From contig NW_019775602.1 of NCBI RefSeq assembly GCF_001039355.2, positions 373,349 through 437,348 on the forward strand: a stretch of DNA of 64,000 nucleotides, read 5' to 3'. The notes under the pieces are model-generated. The model worked only from the letters and a program-made list of their open reading frames with translations. It did not search any database and was not told the origin of the DNA. Below are positions 59,567-64,000 of the stretch, piece by piece; the first letter of the stretch is position 1; each line of letters begins with the position of its first letter. The translations under genes and the position numbers were made by a program. The DNA is from Lingula anatina. Taxonomy: Eukaryota > Brachiopoda > Lingulata > Lingulida > Lingulidae.

Positions 59567-60735
59567 GGGCCCGTATTCCAAGATGTTCCTTAAAATAGGC
59601 CTAAGGTCAACTTTTATAAAGGCTTCCTTTGATGAGGTGTTCCTTGGTAAAGGAAGGCCTAACGAAATGGTATGCTAAGACCACACTTTAGCCTCTCCTT
59701 TGATAAGGAATTACTTTGACAAAAGTCAGTCTTTAGGTAAGGGGCACTGACATAAAGGAGCTCCTCATTGGTTAGAGTAGGCCTTTGTGACACCCTCCTT
59801 GGTAAAAACGCCGCAGTAATGTTGTATAATTGGGGTCAACTGATCAACTTCAGTCATGCAATAGTGCATATGGACATTATCCCTTTTCTGATATCGAAAA
59901 GCAGCTACTGATGCAACTAGTCACAGAGAAAAGCCTATCCTCGAGCAAATGTATAACTTCCGCCAAGGAGGTTGTTTTCACCCCTGTTTGTTTGTCTGTC
60001 TTTTTGTTACCTCCACCAAGGATGTTGTTTTCATCCCTGTTGGTTTGTCTGTCTGTCTGTCTGTTTGTCATCAACATAAATCAAAAAGTTACAGGCCGAT
60101 TTTGATGAAATTTTCAGGGTAGGTCAGAAATGGATTATATTAGAAGTGGTTAGTTTTTGGTGGTGACCAAGATCAATAATCAATCAATAATCAAAAAGAA
60201 CTCAAAAAGTTATTGGCCGATTGTGATAGAATTTTCAGGAACTGTCACAAGTGGGCCAAGGAACAGATGATTAGTTTTTGGTGGTGATCCGGATAAATAA
60301 TCTATCAATAATCAAATATAAAAAAACTAAATCATTATAGAATGAAAATTGGGTGGAGACTTTGCTGCCTTGGCGGAGGTCTCCGCTCTCGGAGTGCTTT
60401 TTCTAGTTGAATTTAATGTTTTTGAATTTAGGTAGGCATGTTGGTTTACATAGTCCTCCATGGAGCTGATTTTCACAAGAGAACTGTACACGATGGCTGC
60501 TTAAGGAAGACTAAAAGTTACTCCAGACCAACCTTACATTTTAAGGAATCCTCAGCCGAAAATAAAGGAAATCTTTAAGCAAAGGCAGATTCTAGAAATG
60601 ACCGATTCCTTTGCTAAGGATGATTGTTAAGTGATTCCTTTCAAGTGAGATAAAGAAAGGTCTTGGAATACAAATTTCGCATAAGGTCGACTTTAAGTCT
60701 GCCTTAACGCTAAAGGGAGATTCTGGAATACGGGC
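59567..60735. mobile_element. Inverted-repeat element with GGGCCCGTATTCC ends, about 1.17 kb
   Basis: The left end GGGCCCGTATTCCAAGAT is mirrored by TCTGGAATACGGGC at the right. The flanks CTA (59564-59566 and 60736-60738) suggest a 3-bp target duplication. The interior is rich in AAGGAA/TTCCTT words and contains the repeat at 59957-60410. No transposase seen. Confidence 0.7.
59957..60410. repeat. CTTCCGCC...GGCGGAGGTCTCC dispersed repeat, copy 3, nested
   Basis: Inverted relative to the copies at 35624 and 39250. Has a doubled start (CCGCCAAGGAGGTTGTTTTC, then CCACCAAGGATGTTGTTTTC) and TGTCTGTCTGTCTG. It lies inside the GGGCCCGTATTCC element. Confidence 0.75.
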
Positions 60736-60738
60736 CTA

Positions 60739-62344
60739 GAAGTCAGGCCAATATTTGTAAGTATTCAGTGTCCAAGATAGGAATTTCTTTGAAGATTTGA
60801 CAGTTCTTGGTTTTGCAACTGTATATTTTTGAGTTCGACGGTGACTATATGGCATGATTTTATTTGTCTCAGATCTGGATAAAAGTCGGTGTATTTTGTG
60901 ATCTATGGACATATTGTGGAGTAATGCTTTCGATTGCTCATCCCTTCTACCGGCAACTGTTACACTTTATGAAATGTTGCATTCCCCATTAAACGTGTGG
61001 GTATATTTTTTAACCTCACAAGGAAATGTCACTGCTTTTTTTCTGAGCAAAATCGTTAAGTTTGTGCCAAATAATTACCATAGGCCTAATGTTTGGCAAA
61101 AATAGGTTCCAAAAATTAAGATTTCCTCAAAATAGGAGCCTACGGTCAACTGATCATTTTAATCTGGGGAAGATTTAGTTGAATGGCACAAAAAGTCACT
61201 ATATACTCTTATATTCGTTTATCATACTATGGAATTAATATCATGGATTCAAATACGATAGGGGTGATCTCCTGAAAATAAGTTCAGGCTACAGATTAGT
61301 TTGGAAAAGGGTGGCTGTTAACTCCTCCTATCCATAGAAGTACGAACAGGTAAGCCCCTTGATGGCCCTTCGTTTATTACAGCAATGACGACTGATTTAC
61401 GTTATTTAGTAGATTTTATACAAACGCACAATAAAACATCTGTAGAAAGATTACTGATACCACCAAATCTGTTACATATTCCTTATTTATTCAAATTAAA
61501 TATAATATTTATTGTTGTTAAAATACTTGGATTTTACAATAACATACATAGCTAAAACGTTTATGGAGAATAAACTTTATAAGATAGTTATTTAAAATTG
61601 TTAAGAGGAAATAAAACATATTATATAAGAGGCATCGGAAAGATCAATTTATTCTCGGATTGTTTATTGATTTTACACTTTTAGACTCTATGCAGCTTTC
61701 TTTTCTTCTAACACTGAGCAGTGTGACTGCCATAGTTACATTTGTGAATGATGTCACGCACAAATGCAGATCACAACACAAGTGACTAGCGCTGAGAGAA
61801 ACTTCGCGGCCATCAGACATGCAAGCTTTTCTTTCACGATACTAAATAGACATATATATATCAGAAGGTATATCCGGCATCATCAAGTACCTGCTTCATA
61901 AAGCATTGGTGAGCAATCTTCTCAACATCACTTGGTCTTATGTAGCCCTATACAAATCTGTACATACATTTTCCGCTCCACAGATTATTATTATTATTAT
62001 TATTTACTATTATTATTATAAAACCGCACCTTCCTTGCAAATGATCTACCGTGCGTTTCAAGGAATAAATGTCCGACTATTAAGTTATATATATGTCATT
62101 CTTGTATCTTAAAAGCAAATAAATAAACATATAGAAACGAAATGGAAAGAGAAACGATTTTTTTTTATTTTTTGGAATGTCTTGTGCACAAGCTATTCTG
62201 ATGAACACAAATTATCACAAGATTAAATATACTGTTTGAAAATCGTTAAGATTTCATGGAATTATCTATATAACAGACAAAAGCTTATTATTTGGCTTTT
62301 ATAACATGGACAGGTTAGACTAAAGCGATCCTCTATGGCGATCC
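60739..62344. other. Region downstream of the mucin-like lectin gene, no gene seen
   Basis: AT-rich, with an (ATT)n run at 61984-62020. On the minus strand an AATAAA at 62164-62169 could serve the lectin gene that ends at 62345. Confidence 0.4.
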
Positions 62345-64000
62345 TCAAGGACAAGTGTCTTGACAGATAAAGTGGTGGTTGGAGGCACAGTCGACAAACT
62401 GCAGATGGATGTTGTTCTGGGTATAACGGACGGCGATGCAGTCTCCAGCTGTCGGCGGTACGAAGGGCGTGGCTCGTGCAAAGTCGTCGATACTCACGGT
62501 GGACGCGGTGCCGCCACAAACACCTAATAGACAGAGAATGGGATAAATACGTGGTAACTTATGTACCATAACTTCATCTTAATCGTATCATTAATAGCGA
62601 TGTTTTTGTATAAAAACAGGTGCAACAGAATCATTTATTTAATTGGACGACTATAACCAATTTATTGAAAGTAGACTAAAATTTGTTCTAAAAGCCAACA
62701 CCAGTTTTAGAATTAAGTTCTTTGTAAAATACACCCAACTCGTTAAAAAACGATTCTTTTTCATCTTACCAGGACACCACCAGTTGATGACTAGGGTGGG
62801 GTCGTTAAAACTGGTCACTTTGCCACAGGTGAACATCGTGACGTCTTGAGCACCTGGAAGACAACAAAAAACCGTTTAGTCATACACTGTAAGAGGCAAT
62901 CTGTAAATAATGTTTCATTTGTTTTGTTATAATGTCAATACACGGTTCAGTTACATATCAAAGTATCAATAGCAAAATTGTACCTGGAATAAATGTGAAT
63001 ATAATATTTTATCGGAACTGGTTCATTTGTAACATGTAAACCGTCGAGAAGTTTGTCATTGCTACTCACATCGTTCTACGTGTAGTAGTCTGTGACACAG
63101 GAAATGAAGCGATAACTCCTCTAAGTGGAAAACACGTCTATGAAAAATCTACAATTCAGGAGGCGATTTATACAATAATGCAAGGCAACTTTAATATAAT
63201 TCCATTTGTTTATTATCCACTTAGTCTTGGATAAGTATGCGGGCGCCCCCCCCCCCCCCNTGTAAGACTGTAAACACTCCAGAATTTTAAAACTTAGTAT
63301 GCAATTCAGAACCTAGGGACACTATGAACATACCCAATTGTCCAGCAAGGTAAGTCTCCAACGCACTCCAACAAGCTGCCGTCGTAAATTTCACCAAATG
63401 TCCCCCAAAAGACTGGCACATTCCCGCGGCCCCAGTGCTGGCAAAGGGCATCCCCACGTAGTAGCTGCACGGGCCGCCACACTCGGCCTGGGTATTGCAC
63501 GCATGGTCAGTGAACGTGAACGGGCTCCTGCAGGGGCACGGCGGGGCTGTAGTTGTCGGTGGCGGAGTGGTCGGTGGCGGTGTTGTCGGCGGTGGAGTTG
63601 TCGGTGGCGGAGTTGTTGGCGGTGGAGTTGTTGGCGGTGGAGTTGTCGGCGGTGGAGTAGTCGGCGGCGGAGTAGTCGGCGGCGGAGTGGTCGGTGGCGG
63701 TGTTGTCGGCGGTGGAGTTGTCGGAGGTGGAGTTGTCGGCGGCGGAGTTGTTGGCGGTGGAGTTGTCGGTGGCGGTGTTGTTGGCGGTGGAGTCGTCGGT
63801 GGCGGTGTTGTTGGCGGCGGAGTTGTCGGTGGCGGTGTTGTCGGCGGTGGAGTCGTCGGCGGCGTGACTGACACTGAAATAGGAGCAGTAACCGTTGTAG
63901 GTACGGTTGTGGTGGTTTCTGTTGTTGGTATTGTTGTTGCTGTAGTTGTCTTCGTTTCTGTTGTAGGTAATGTTATTGCTGTAGTTGTCTTGGTTTCTGT
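62345..64000 (-). CDS. Mucin-like C-type lectin-domain protein (5' part beyond the window)
   Basis: Three minus-strand exons join in frame: 64000-63334 (open to the window edge), 62853-62770 and 62523-62345, ending in TGA. Both introns are phase 1. The protein starts with a Thr-rich stretch (TETKTTTA and TTETTTTVPTT repeats). About 21 TTPPP pentads follow, encoded by an imperfect 15-bp repeat at about 63540-63865, a likely O-glycosylated stalk. Then comes a CTLD: CSYYVGMPFASTGAAGMCQ, GGHLVKF, WWCPG, GDCIAVRY and LQFVDCASNHHFICQ, ending DTCP. WIG, EPN/QPD and WND are absent, so calcium-dependent sugar binding is doubtful. Signal peptide and further domains must lie outside the window. It is on the opposite strand to the EGF-CTLD cluster and its CTLD is quite different, so it is not a cluster member. 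A C-run with an N (63244-63260) lies in the first intron. Confidence 0.82.
63540..63865 (-). repeat. 15-bp coding minisatellite (TTPPP)n
   Basis: About 21 units of ACxACxCCxCCxCCx with varied third bases. The plus strand is a GGTGG-rich sequence that could form G-quadruplexes. Likely polymorphic in length. Confidence 0.85.

Noticed and set aside
63338-63871. Plus-strand 177-residue Arg/Trp/Cys-rich frame
   Set aside because: Complement of the TTPPP repeat of the minus-strand lectin exon.

Overview
The window is AT-rich animal genomic DNA: genes are split by spliceosomal introns, the space between genes is packed with DNA transposons, MITEs and LINE fragments, and there are many microsatellites. 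Secreted proteins built from calcium-binding EGF repeats plus a C-type lectin domain (CTLD), together with the repeat types seen, suggest a marine invertebrate (deuterostome or lophotrochozoan). The species cannot be decided from the sequence alone.

Layout: (1) 818-2185, + strand: last three exons of a gene resembling CCDC138. (2) 4850-58050, + strand: a tandem family of secreted EGF-CTLD genes. Four copies have complete, in-frame five-exon models: A (8889-12328, 516 aa), B (24283-31395, 680 aa), C (43027-48482, 677 aa) and D (55070-57567, 384 aa). In each, exon 1 encodes a signal peptide, exon 2 a Cys-rich hydrophobic EGF-like module, exon 3 (one uninterrupted exon) an array of 3 to 10 almost identical 41-residue cbEGF repeats, and exons 4-5 one CTLD. 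Intron phases are the same in all four (1,1,1,2). Relics and partial copies surround them: two extra promoter + exon 1 copies upstream of gene A (5293, 7331), an orphan promoter + exon 1 whose gene body is missing (17661), and a 3'-end-only copy B' (32136-33562) beginning at an N. (3) 62345-64000, - strand: the 3' part of an unrelated mucin-like CTLD gene with a Thr/Pro stalk that runs off the window.

The family promoters share a TATA box, an initiator (YTCANTGTT) 31-32 bp downstream and a short 5' UTR. B, C, D and the orphan also share a palindrome GAGATNNAATCTC about 75-80 bp upstream of the TATA box. The three gene A promoters instead carry a CRE (TGACGTCA) overlapping an E-box. The encoded proteins should be secreted, calcium-binding, heavily N-glycosylated rods ending in a CTLD that lacks the usual EPN/QPD sugar-binding motif; a recognition or adhesion role is an inference.

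Mobile DNA includes a Tc1-like pseudogene element in intron 1 of C, a pair of exactly 214-bp MITEs in opposite orientation in two of the three gene A promoter copies, two elements with CAGGGCCGTAGCC ends and 5-bp target duplications, a 552-bp MITE with 109-bp inverted repeats, a 1.5-kb inverted-repeat element in intron 1 of B, a GGGCCCGTATTCC-ended element with another repeat nested in it, and several LINE 3' ends. Single Ns at 32135, 36575, 59385 and 63260 look like assembly joins; the first three lie inside or at the edge of duplicated sequence, so copy number there should be treated with caution.
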